Shown: positions 56,020 to 64,000 of the stretch, one piece after another | Position numbering within the stretch: the stretch's first letter is position 1 | Layout: every line of letters begins with the position of its first letter | Origin: Microcoleus vaginatus WJT46-NPBG5 | Lineage (GTDB): Bacteria > Cyanobacteriota > Cyanobacteriia > Cyanobacteriales > Oscillatoriaceae | Direction of reading: 5' to 3' | Assembly: GCA_019359355.1 (NCBI GenBank) | Contig: JAHHHM010000020.1 | Coordinates: 1-64,000 of the forward strand | Length of the DNA: 64,000 bases | Notes under the pieces: generated by a model | Told to the model about the DNA's origin: nothing | Database searches by the model: none | Seen by the model: the letters and a program-made list of their open reading frames with translations, nothing else | Position numbers and translations under genes: made by a program

Positions 56020-57360
56020 ATGACCGGCTACCCCAAATATCGTGTATTTTTGCGCCAGCTGAACACGACTGTGGCAGCCGGCACACAACCTTTCCTCTAT
56101 CCCCTATCTGAGGCACAGCCGGTGGCCATCGGGCGAGAACCCAGCTGTGAAATTGTCTTGGATTCAGGACTGTATGGGGGTGTGTCCCGGCGTCACGCCA
56201 CAGTTGCCTATCAGCCCCAAATTCAAGCCGGCTCAAATTTAGGCCGGTGGCAAGTTTGCGATCTTAATAGTGCCAATGGCACCTATTTAAATGGCCAGCG
56301 CTTGCAGGGATGCCGATTTTTGCAAGCCGGGGATCGAATTGCCCTGGGTGTCAATGGCCCGGAATTTATCTTTGAGAACAAACGGGTTACCCCTGTGCCG
56401 GCGGCAAATGTGGGGAATGCCGGCATCAATCAAACAGAGGCAGTCACCTTAAGCCAATTATTTCCTATTCTCTCAACAGGCCGGGAATTGAGGAGCAAAG
56501 CTTACTTGGTGCCGGCGACTGTTACCGTTACCTTCGTAGTGTTGCTATTTGCCTCGATTGGTAACTCCCCTGCGTTTAACCTGCTGCTGGCAGCTTATTT
56601 GGGCGGCGTGGCGTATTACTTTGTCTATCAATTGTGTGGCAAGCACAAGCCTTGGTGGTGGCTCTTGGGCTGTTGCTTTTTGACGATAGCGATCCTGCTA
56701 AGCCCGATCCTGACAGGCTTTGTTGTGGTATTTCGTGAGATTTTACCCGGACGTTTGCCGGGAGAACATGAGTCTCTCAGCTTCGGTTTGCGGTTAGTGC
56801 GAATGTTTTTTGGTGCCGGCTTGATGGAAGAATTGCTCAAAGCGCTGCCGGTGCTAGGGGCTGTTCTCATCGGTTACTGGCTGCGATCTCCTTGGCGAGA
56901 GCGTTTGGGAGTCTGGGAACCCCTAGATGGCATTTTGTTGGGAACGGCTTCTGCGGTTGGCTTTACCCTGTTGGAAACCCTGGGGCAGTACGTTCCTGAA
57001 ATTATTCAAAATGTCACCCTGCAAGCGGGAAAAGACTTAGGGGAACTGGCGGGATTACAGTTACTTATTCCCCGCATTTTAGGTTCTGTTGCCGGCCACA
57101 TGGCTTATAGCGGCTATCTGGGGTATTTCATCGGTCTGAGTGTCCTCAAGCCCAAACAGCGCTGGCTCATTCTGACAGTGGGCTATCTCACAGCTGCTGG
57201 ACTTCATACCCTCTGGAATACGACCGGCTCCATCAGCGTGCTGCTATTAGCCTGTGTGGGGATGGTTTCCTATGCTTTTTTGGCAGCCGCTATTCTCAAA
57301 GCGCGGGCACTTTCTCCCACACGCTTACAAAATTTTGCGACTCGCCTTTCCGGGAAGTGA
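56020..57360 (+). CDS. FHA domain fused to a PrsW-type intramembrane protease
   Basis: A 446-residue protein. The N-terminal FHA domain (about 30-115) keeps the phosphothreonine-binding residues: VAIGREPSCEIVL, SRRHATVAY and NSANGTYLNGQ. After a linker come about eight membrane helices (about 165-425) with PrsW motifs: MEELLKALP (EExxK), FTLLE, GHMAYSGYLGYF and LHTLWN. PrsW proteases cut membrane substrates such as anti-sigma factors. The FHA domain suggests control by a Ser/Thr kinase. A CHAT-FHA gene lies nearby (58202-59839). Confidence 0.88.
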   Translation: MTGYPKYRVFLRQLNTTVAAGTQPFLYPLSEAQPVAIGREPSCEIVLDSGLYGGVSRRHATVAYQPQIQAGSNLGRWQVCDLNSANGTYLNGQRLQGCRFLQAGDRIALGVNGPEFIFENKRVTPVPAANVGNAGINQTEAVTLSQLFPILSTGRELRSKAYLVPATVTVTFVVLLFASIGNSPAFNLLLAAYLGGVAYYFVYQLCGKHKPWWWLLGCCFLTIAILLSPILTGFVVVFREILPGRLPGEHESLSFGLRLVRMFFGAGLMEELLKALPVLGAVLIGYWLRSPWRERLGVWEPLDGILLGTASAVGFTLLETLGQYVPEIIQNVTLQAGKDLGELAGLQLLIPRILGSVAGHMAYSGYLGYFIGLSVLKPKQRWLILTVGYLTAAGLHTLWNTTGSISVLLLACVGMVSYAFLAAAILKARALSPTRLQNFATRLSGK

Positions 57361-57481
57361 GTCTTGAGTTGGGGAGTTGGGAGTATCTAAACCTTAAGTT
57401 GGCAAAACTGATATAAGTGAGAAGGCAGTTTGATCTAAATTTTTAGGCTTCACGCTTGACTATCTTCTCACGTTGTTCGCT

Positions 57482-58102
57482 TCATTTTTCAGTTTGTAAT
57501 TTGGTCAGAGCGTAACGAGCGACTGCTAAAGTGATGCGAGCTTGTTCAATTTCTGATAACTCTGTCCAAGGTACAGGAGCTGTGCCGCTCAGGGTAGATT
57601 CAACACCGGCGACTTCGCTTCCCCGCATAGCATAGGCGATCGGTCTGGCTAACACCTGCAAATCTTCTTCTGCCCAGTGAGGTAGGAGTTTATGCACGCA
57701 TTGCACGAGCTTTTCGGCAACAGAGAGGTTGCTTGAGAGCAAATGCTGGGCTTGATTGGCGATAGTCTCTAGCCAGCTAGCCGGCAGATAGGCTGCAAAC
57801 TGCTGCTGCAAATCGTTGCCAAGTGCGCTGAGGGGTTGCATAGACTTGCTGCCGGTATTTGCAACCGGCCACAATTGCTCTAGTTGAGTGTACAAAACTT
57901 GGGAACGCGCCTCTACTTCATCTGCCGGCCAATCTTCAAGCACAAACTCTTGTTCTAAAGCAGCCAAGTAGGTTTCTGATTCAGGGGATGCTGGATTCCA
58001 CGGATAGGTCACATCAGCCAGCAGAAGCGCTTCTAACAGCTCTAGCTGAGCCTGTGATTGAGAATCCTGGAAATTTTCAGGCCGAATGCGTTTATTTGTC
58101 AT
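57482..58102 (-). CDS. Hypothetical protein next to the CHAT-FHA gene
   Basis: A 206-residue soluble, acidic, helical protein with no membrane segment. Recognisable blocks are LLEALLLADVTYPWNP, VEARSQVLYTQLEQLW and LPHWAEEDLQVLARPIAYAMRG. It lies 99 bases downstream of the CHAT-FHA gene on the same strand and could be co-transcribed with it. I recognise no family. Confidence 0.7.
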   Translation of the reverse strand: MTNKRIRPENFQDSQSQAQLELLEALLLADVTYPWNPASPESETYLAALEQEFVLEDWPADEVEARSQVLYTQLEQLWPVANTGSKSMQPLSALGNDLQQQFAAYLPASWLETIANQAQHLLSSNLSVAEKLVQCVHKLLPHWAEEDLQVLARPIAYAMRGSEVAGVESTLSGTAPVPWTELSEIEQARITLAVARYALTKLQTEK

Positions 58103-58201
58103 AAATGGCTGCTATGTGCGTGAAAGGATTAGCCTCGGTACGGGTAGATACACCCTCAGTCCTTCCCGTTCCGCAATAAAGGGCACTTTACCCCAATCTG
58201 T

Positions 58202-59839
58202 TTAGGTTTGAATAGATGATTGAGGAGAGTCAATTACAAAATCCCACGTTTGACCTTGGGAACTGCCAAATTTTAGCTGAACACCTGATTGCAGGGGGAC
58301 TTCCTGATGGTGGATTTTTTGCCAACCGGCCGGCAATAAAATGAGCGTGCCATAGCGAGAAAAATCACGCAAAAAGTAGGTCGGTGACGGATAACCATTT
58401 GAGGCGGTATCGCGGCAGAAAATTTCAGCGTGTCTTTGAGACACCCAGCGCTCTTGAATGACCAAGTCGTTTTCCCAAAGCCGGCCTACCCGCATTAATC
58501 CGCCGCGAATTGGCCAAACTTTGTCAAGCGTACCCACGGCGCGCAGGAACGCTCCCGGCATAGATTGCCCAATCCAAGTCGTAGAATTTTTGGGAAGTTC
58601 TGTACAGACTTCATCCACCGGCTCGATCAGTTCGCCGTGAAACTCTGGGTGCATATACAGCACCGGCAGCGTCCAAGCCGGTTGATTGAATTTATACAAT
58701 GTGAGCAATTGTTGTCTGGCAACTGCTGCCGCTCGATCAACCGGCATCCGTTCTGCCAAAGCCTGGGCAAAGGCTTGAATAAAGCTCAAGGCTTCTTGGT
58801 CGGCTATCGAGTCTCGCATGGCCAAAACAGCAGGTACACCATGATGGATCAAGACCTCTGCTAAACTGCTGCGAGGGCTAGGCGCATGATTGTAGCGGTC
58901 ACTTTGAGCGCCCCAGCAAGCGTTAAAGACGGCTAGGGTGACGCGACGGGACACTAGGACTTGTGCCAATTCTGTGCCGCTGAGGGTGGTGCCGGGACGC
59001 AACAGCAGTTGGCCACCGGCAGGAGCCGGCATCCCATGACCGGCATAAAAGAAAATATTGTAATTGCCATTCTCCAGACGTTCGATTAATTCGGCTGGGG
59101 TTGGCTGGATCAGCGTATCAACTTGGCAGGGGGCACTAAAAGTATCTTCGCCGGTGATATCGGCTTGAGGACACTGTTCTAGAATTTGAGCGAGTGCTGC
59201 GGCTTCTTGTTGCAGTTGCAGCCGGTTTTGCTGTCCGCCAACTGAGGCAAGGGCATCCTCTCCTAAAACGAGCAAAATATTTAAGGATTGAGCCGGGTTA
59301 CGGTTAGGTAGGGGATCTACATCACTGACGGTGCGGCTAAACAGAAGCTGCTGGTTGAGAGAAATGGCCGATTGGCCGGCTTGGGGTTGCATAATTTCCC
59401 AAGGCAAAGCAATTAATTCTGGATCGCGAATTTCCAGCCGCAGTCGCAGAGGTTTATCCTGTCCAATGGCAATGCCTCGGCTTTGGGCAAAACTGTTTTG
59501 AATAACGCCGGCAAACAGCCACTGCCAGAGGCTTAACCCCAGTTGTTGCATCAGGCGTGCGCTGTAACTGGTTGCTTGGCCGGCAGATGCTAGGGGAATG
59601 GCCGGAATTACTGCAGTCGGCTGGGTGGCAGCAACCGGCAAGGGTATACTCTCTAGGGAAAATAGCTGTTGCCAAGCGTACCAAGTCTGGCTCAAGTCTG
59701 CCGGCCACATACAATCGTGATGGACGTATCCACCGGGATAAGGCGCTTTGAGAACCCAGATAGCAAAGTGTTCTGCTGAGGCAGTGGCTTTTAGGCGGGC
59801 GATGCAAATGCTGAGGCAAGGACTCTCAGACCGAGACAT
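58202..59839 (-). CDS. CHAT-domain (caspase-like) protein with a C-terminal FHA domain
   Basis: A 545-residue cytoplasmic protein. The CHAT domain (about 110-385) keeps the caspase-like dyad: His in FFYAGHGMP, Cys in LAVFNACWGAQS; VPAVLAMRDSIAD follows. The C-terminus (about 435-540) is an FHA fold with MRVGRLWENDLVIQE, WVSQRHAEIF and FSRYGTLILLPAG, so phosphothreonine recognition is likely. No signal peptide. It may be a phospho-regulated peptidase. The small gene at 57482 follows on the same strand. Confidence 0.88.
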   Translation of the reverse strand: MSRSESPCLSICIARLKATASAEHFAIWVLKAPYPGGYVHHDCMWPADLSQTWYAWQQLFSLESIPLPVAATQPTAVIPAIPLASAGQATSYSARLMQQLGLSLWQWLFAGVIQNSFAQSRGIAIGQDKPLRLRLEIRDPELIALPWEIMQPQAGQSAISLNQQLLFSRTVSDVDPLPNRNPAQSLNILLVLGEDALASVGGQQNRLQLQQEAAALAQILEQCPQADITGEDTFSAPCQVDTLIQPTPAELIERLENGNYNIFFYAGHGMPAPAGGQLLLRPGTTLSGTELAQVLVSRRVTLAVFNACWGAQSDRYNHAPSPRSSLAEVLIHHGVPAVLAMRDSIADQEALSFIQAFAQALAERMPVDRAAAVARQQLLTLYKFNQPAWTLPVLYMHPEFHGELIEPVDEVCTELPKNSTTWIGQSMPGAFLRAVGTLDKVWPIRGGLMRVGRLWENDLVIQERWVSQRHAEIFCRDTASNGYPSPTYFLRDFSRYGTLILLPAGWQKIHHQEVPLQSGVQLKFGSSQGQTWDFVIDSPQSSIQT

Positions 59840-60469
59840 TCAATACCGGGGGTAAGAGGTTTTTTATCAGTCTATCTGTTCCATCGCCGGTTTGAAATTT
59901 CGATCTTCAGGCGTCTTGACTAAATTATCTTATTTTTGGTTGGGTCTTTAAAAGATATTTTCATTTTTTAAAGCTTGATAGGATTTTTTAAAAGATTATT
60001 TTTTAACCGCAGATAAACGCAGATGATAGTGCCGCGTACCGTTAGGCATAGGCAGATAAATATATAGAAATTAACGCTTTTATAATTTTTTGTGGGCTTT
60101 TAAAGTCTTCTTTCTTACATTTATAGAAAAATGACTTAAAAGTTTAAATAACAGAGGAATTAAGTCCAAAAAAGATAAACATCAAGATAATTTTAGACGA
60201 CTTTAAAAAAGGTGGTGAATGCAATCAGGTTAATGAGCAGGCAAGGGAACTTTTAGAAGCTATAGCGGGGCCACAGGTTCACACAGGCATGATTGAACAG
60301 AAGTTTTGACGTTTTAATCTAGGCAAGACTCAGAAAAAATCAATCTAAAGGAAGAGATTTAAATCTACTGTAAATCAGTTTGCAAATGGGATGTTTTTTC
60401 TGAAGAAATTTTCTAAATTAGGAAGAGAATCACATCTGCAGCTCATTCTTGGAGCGATAAAGGTTTTTT
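59840..60469. other. Spacer of about 630 bases with repeat and possible gene remnant
   Basis: A/T-rich. AACCGCAGATAAACGCAGAT (from 60004) is a CACAGAT-family repeat. From 60148 to 60309 a plus-strand frame reads LDDFKKGGECNQ and ARELLEAIAGPQVHTGMIEQ with no start codon early on, possibly a gene remnant. A/T-rich sequence then leads to the ferritin-like gene. Confidence 0.4.
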
Positions 60470-61216
60470 ATGAATTTCTTTACCCATGTCCTGCATCTTG
60501 TGGGTTCTGGTGCTGTTGCCTATATTTCTGCCCGCAATTTGCGAGATCCTCTGACTCGACCTAATACCCTAGCAGGGCTACAATTGGCAGAATCTGGCTC
60601 AGTTCCTTTCTTAGAAGCGCTCTCACAGCGAGCTGCCGGTGAAGGGGATACCTGGCTTGCAGAAAAATTGGCTCGCCATGCAGCTGACGAAAAGCGTCAC
60701 GGTCAAATTTTTGCCCACGCTCTGAAACAGCTTAACAAGCAAGTGATTGATTTCAAGAATTTGCCCAAGCCGGCAGAAGCCGGCAAGCAAGACAAACCCA
60801 AGCGCAGTCCGTTCTTTGGCGCTTATTTCGAGGGTTATGATCAAGCACAGCTTAAGCCTGAGAATATTGACTGGAACGTGTTTATGGCGAGCACATATAT
60901 TCTGGAACTCGATGCCAGCAACGATTTCGCGCGCATGGCAAACGTCCTGCCGGATGACGATCTGCACAGCGCTAACCTGAAGAAGGGAATGCTCAGCGTT
61001 GCTAACGATGAAACCGGCCATGCTGCTTATCTATATGAAGCAATGCAGCGCCGGCTTTCGGCTGCCGGTGCTCAGCAACTAATTGATGAGTGGCGCACTC
61101 GCAAGATAAATGCGATGCTAGCAATGGCCGGCAACTTCTTGCAAGGAAAACCGCAGCCTTCCTTAGTTCAGGATGGTGCGCCGGTTGAAATGCCTGAACC
61201 CACTTTTGCAAAATGA
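60470..61216 (+). CDS. Ferritin-like (diiron) protein
   Basis: A 248-residue helical protein with a four-helix ferritin-like fold. Candidate iron ligands are Glu in LAESGSVPFLEAL, the ExxH pair in DEKRHGQIF, Glu in TYILELDASNDF and the ExxH pair in NDETGHAAYLYEA. It could be an oxidase, hydroxylase or iron-handling protein. A hydrophobic N-terminus (VLHLVGSGAVAYISA) may touch membrane. AAGG lies eight bases before the ATG. It is convergent with the sugar-transferase gene. Confidence 0.82.
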   Translation: MNFFTHVLHLVGSGAVAYISARNLRDPLTRPNTLAGLQLAESGSVPFLEALSQRAAGEGDTWLAEKLARHAADEKRHGQIFAHALKQLNKQVIDFKNLPKPAEAGKQDKPKRSPFFGAYFEGYDQAQLKPENIDWNVFMASTYILELDASNDFARMANVLPDDDLHSANLKKGMLSVANDETGHAAYLYEAMQRRLSAAGAQQLIDEWRTRKINAMLAMAGNFLQGKPQPSLVQDGAPVEMPEPTFAK

Positions 61217-61352
61217 TTACAACAGATGGGCTAAAGTTTTCCCCAATAGCCTTCTAATCGCAAGTTTCCCCTCAAATTTCCTGGGGGGATTTTAACAGTT
61301 TTATGCCCTAAATCCCCTTCTCCTATACTTTGAGTAGCAACAGGAAGACTGA

Positions 61353-62357
61353 TTATTTGCTGGCAAATGAGTGGGTTCGCAAATAAGTTTCTCCTACGAT
61401 AATGGCACCGGCAATACCAACTAGGCTCAACCATGCTCCAGCCGGCCCCAGATAGTAAATACTGCCTGCAACTAACACAGTGATGCCAATGTATGTACTA
61501 GCAACTTGTGCATGAGACCAGCCAGACTGCTGTAGCTTTTGATATAAATGAGTGCGATGAGCTTTAAAAATATTCTCGCGACGTATTAAACGACGAGCGA
61601 GGGTGTATATAGCATCAGCGATTAGGGGGAGGGTAATGGCGAGTGCTGACCACGATCCAACAGCGTCGCTGTGGGTGTTGAATAGGGAGATTGCAACAAT
61701 CGCACCTAAAACTGTGCTGCCGGCATCACCCATAAAAATTTTAGCGGGAGACCAGTTCCACCACAGAAAGCCGAGGAGTGCGGCGACAATGAGCCAAAGT
61801 ATCGGCTGATTCACGTAGATAGCTAAGAAGCTCAGTTGAACTGCGCTAACACCGGCAACCAGACCATCAAGGCCATCCATAAAATTGTAGAAGTTTATCA
61901 GGGCCGTCATGCCAACTACGGTAAGGGCAATCGCAGTAAGTTGTCCGACAATCCCGAAGTTAGTTAGCCAAGGTTGAGGAAAGGGGCCAAAACAGGCAAC
62001 GGCAATGCCAGATACCCCCAGTTGCACCAGGTATCGCACGCCGGCGGGCACACCGCGCTGGTCATCTATAATGCCAACAATAGCCAGGGGTATGAGAATT
62101 AGCCATAACCAACCTAAATTGGGGTAGATCAGTTGGTTGGGAAATGAGTCGGAAAAATAGCGAACTAAGATCGCCGCACTCCCACTGGTAAGTGCAAAAG
62201 CAATAATAAACCCCAAACCGCCGCCGCGTGGGGTTGGCTGGGTGTGGGAACTACGCTCATTGGGGATATCAAGCAGCTGTTGATTGAAGCGTTGCTTAAT
62301 CAGGCCAACGCTGAGCAGGCTAAGTAGAAAACTGGCCAATACCAGTATGAGGTACAT
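61353..62357 (-). CDS. Polyprenyl-phosphate sugar-1-phosphate transferase (MraY/WecA type)
   Basis: A 334-residue membrane enzyme with about ten helices. Catalytic loops include FYNFMDGLDGLVAG, KIFMGDAGST and HRTHLYQKL. It transfers a sugar phosphate from a nucleotide sugar to undecaprenyl phosphate to start an exopolysaccharide, O-antigen or wall polymer. I start at ATG 62357, preceded by GAGG at six bases; a TTG at 62369 overlaps the stop of the upstream epimerase gene. It forms an operon with the epimerase and the glycosyltransferase at the window edge. Confidence 0.92.
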   Translation of the reverse strand: MYLILVLASFLLSLLSVGLIKQRFNQQLLDIPNERSSHTQPTPRGGGLGFIIAFALTSGSAAILVRYFSDSFPNQLIYPNLGWLWLILIPLAIVGIIDDQRGVPAGVRYLVQLGVSGIAVACFGPFPQPWLTNFGIVGQLTAIALTVVGMTALINFYNFMDGLDGLVAGVSAVQLSFLAIYVNQPILWLIVAALLGFLWWNWSPAKIFMGDAGSTVLGAIVAISLFNTHSDAVGSWSALAITLPLIADAIYTLARRLIRRENIFKAHRTHLYQKLQQSGWSHAQVASTYIGITVLVAGSIYYLGPAGAWLSLVGIAGAIIVGETYLRTHSFASK

Positions 62358-62365
62358 GAGAATCC

Positions 62366-63256
62366 TCAAATAATTCCTTGGCTACGCAGTAACTCTACCT
62401 CCTGCTGTAGTCCAACTTCCAGAGTTCGAGGGAAAAATTTGAGATCCCGTTGAGCAGCATCATGAGGATAGGCTTTATCTTCTTGTAGACGGAGGATTTG
62501 TTCACGCCTCACAGGCGAACGTTGTCCTAGCAATGCTTCCAATCTTGTTGCAAACCATACACCCAAGTTGAGTGGGAAAGAAATTTGTCGAACCGGCTTG
62601 CCAATCACTCTTGCCACCAACGCTAAAAGTTCTCGGAATGCTACTACACTCCCACCAGAAAGGTCGTAAGCACCTTGAATTTCTGGGCGTTGGTAGGCAG
62701 CCAGAATCCCTTGAGCTAAATCATCTGCATGGACGGGTTGTAGCAAGCAATTACCAGGGCCAAAAACCGGAAAAAAGCCATAGCGGTTACAAAAAACGAT
62801 CAGTTTGTGCAAGTTTAAATCGCGGTGCGAACCGTAGATCATTGTGGGGCGCAGTAAACAGGAAGAACCGGGATACTCAGCCAGTTGACTTTCAATATCT
62901 TTGTAAATCGCTGAATATTGGTTGTATTGAGAATAAACGCCGGTGGTGCCAATGACGATCAATCGTGGAGCCTGTCCAGCTTTTTTTAAACTCTGGAGAA
63001 TAATGGGGATATGCCTGATTGAAGCAATGTGGATAATTGTTTCCGGCTTATCCACAGTCAGCAATTCGTCCCAGGTTTGGCTTGTGGAACTGTCACCTGT
63101 GAAGTAGTTGATATCTGCTTTTAAGTTTTCCAGAGAGCGAGTATCAGTGGTAGGACGGACTAAACAAACGATTTCAATATCTTTTTCGGATGCGGCAAGA
63201 CGCTCCATAAATAAAGAACCTGTCATGCCGGCGGCTCCAGTAACTAGAAGCTTCAT
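62366..63256 (-). CDS. NAD-dependent epimerase/dehydratase
   Basis: A 296-residue extended SDR with the nucleotide-binding VTGAAGMTGSLFMERL and a downstream LRPTMIYGSHRD segment. The usual YxxxK pair is not at normal spacing (YSAIYK), so catalysis may differ. Position between a polyprenyl sugar transferase and a glycosyltransferase suggests that it modifies a nucleotide or lipid-linked sugar. Confidence 0.86.
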   Translation of the reverse strand: MKLLVTGAAGMTGSLFMERLAASEKDIEIVCLVRPTTDTRSLENLKADINYFTGDSSTSQTWDELLTVDKPETIIHIASIRHIPIILQSLKKAGQAPRLIVIGTTGVYSQYNQYSAIYKDIESQLAEYPGSSCLLRPTMIYGSHRDLNLHKLIVFCNRYGFFPVFGPGNCLLQPVHADDLAQGILAAYQRPEIQGAYDLSGGSVVAFRELLALVARVIGKPVRQISFPLNLGVWFATRLEALLGQRSPVRREQILRLQEDKAYPHDAAQRDLKFFPRTLEVGLQQEVELLRSQGII

Positions 63257-63289
63257 TAATTATTGATTTAACTCTACAACTGTGATCTT

Positions 63290-64000
63290 TTAAAGATTAG
63301 ACACTAAAAACTCATAGTAATCTACTAGAGCCTTAGTTATTCTCTCTTTTGGAAATTCTTCAATGGCCCTTCTGTAGGCATTAGCTGCCATTTCTTGCCT
63401 CAAAGAGATATCATCTGTTAACTGTAGCATTGCTTCAAAAATTGACTCTACATCGGCTGGTTTATGAAGCAATCCAGTGATATTTTCTTCAATCGCATCT
63501 GTTATGCCATAAATTTTTGATCCGATTGCCGGTAGCCCGACGGCTGCTGCCTCTATAATTACACTACCAAATCCTTCTCGGTAACTTGGTAAACATAAAA
63601 TATCTGATGCAGCCATATAATGCTCTGGTACATTCGTATAATCAACGAAAGTTATTCTGTCATAAAAACTCTCATATTGCTGTTTTATTGCCGGCACTAT
63701 CTCTTCTTCATCAGGCCCAACAATTAACAATTGTACTTCTTCTCTGATTTGACAAAGTTTAACAAAGGCTTGAGCCAGATCGAGAATTCCTTTATCACGA
63801 GTCAGTCTACCTAAAAATAAAAAAACTGTAGTTGATTCAGCAATTTTTAATTCATCTCTAATTTCACTTCTAGCAGTTTTATTATGAGCAAAACGTAAGG
63901 TATCTACTCCACTTATAGAGCCTTTCCCTAAAACCATAGATTGGTTTGGTTTAACAACATTTTCATCAATTAAAAAATTTTGCTGGGATAGGCTGTCTAC
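63290..64000 (-). CDS. Glycosyltransferase family 4, partial
   Basis: The frame stays open to the window edge, so the N-terminal domain is missing. The visible part, about 236 codons, has the GT-B C-terminal domain: GKGSISGVDTLRF, FLFLGRLTRDKGILDLAQAF, LLIVGPDEEE and ILCLPSYREGFGSVIIEAAA (the EX7E donor site). It probably adds a hexose to the polymer built by the neighbouring genes. An internal ATG at 63937 is not the start. Confidence 0.92.
   Translation of the reverse strand, partial: VDSLSQQNFLIDENVVKPNQSMVLGKGSISGVDTLRFAHNKTARSEIRDELKIAESTTVFLFLGRLTRDKGILDLAQAFVKLCQIREEVQLLIVGPDEEEIVPAIKQQYESFYDRITFVDYTNVPEHYMAASDILCLPSYREGFGSVIIEAAAVGLPAIGSKIYGITDAIEENITGLLHKPADVESIFEAMLQLTDDISLRQEMAANAYRRAIEEFPKERITKALVDYYEFLVSNL

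Overview
The window is chromosomal DNA from a cyanobacterium, probably a filamentous one. The evidence is psbM (17724-17840), a plant-type [2Fe-2S] ferredoxin, a SecA without the zinc tail, several protein families known mainly from cyanobacteria (DUF3318-like, DUF7219-like, Uma2, CHAT and FHA proteins), heptamer repeats of the STRR type, and large GAF/PAS/GGDEF/EAL sensors. The genus cannot be fixed from the sequence alone. The short motif GCCGGC recurs throughout genes and spacers.

Layout. 1-12 kb: MoxR ATPase, diheme cytochrome c, SecA, a four-GAF protein with a degenerate kinase end, PyrD, a YdcF/SanA-type protein, an FSA-type transaldolase and a PAS-Crp regulator. 12-16 kb: an accessory stretch of small genes (KGG stress protein, DUF7219-like protein, two unlisted small ORFs) and an IS701-family element whose transposase has two in-frame stops. 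16-27 kb: peptidoglycan-binding and peptidoglycan-cleaving proteins (16397, 20760, 21476, 25996) interleaved with ferredoxin-psbM, a universal stress protein, a thioesterase, an epimerase, a 5'-nucleotidase and glycogen synthase, plus a 177-bp MITE-like element. 27-39 kb: hemC, Uma2, a lipid kinase, a secreted CHAT protein, DUF3318, amidase-queE, map, a CNNM/CBS membrane protein and three tRNA genes (Tyr, Thr, Arg). 39-47 kb: conserved cyanobacterial proteins, phosphoglucomutase, and a 1.3-kb tandem duplication containing a lipoprotein gene and the 3' end of rsmI. 47-54 kb: a predicted ethylene receptor with GGDEF-EAL output, a PfkB kinase and a REC-GAF-PAS-histidine kinase. 55-64 kb: peptide deformylase, an FHA-PrsW membrane protease, a CHAT-FHA caspase-like protein, a ferritin-like diiron protein, and the start of a polysaccharide cluster (polyprenyl-phosphate sugar transferase, epimerase, glycosyltransferase running off the edge).

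The observations most worth following are: (1) the ethylene-binding domain fused to cyclic-di-GMP enzymes, with Asp46, Cys86 and His90 spaced exactly as in plant ETR1; (2) the local duplication in which one copy carries, and the other lacks, a 50-bp palindromic element, and in which one lipoprotein has lost its lipobox cysteine; (3) two different FHA-linked proteases lying within 4 kb; and (4) small unlisted genes and terminator-like hairpins with no obvious gene. No CRISPR array, rRNA operon or complete prophage is present. Functions rest on motif recognition by eye; no database search was run.
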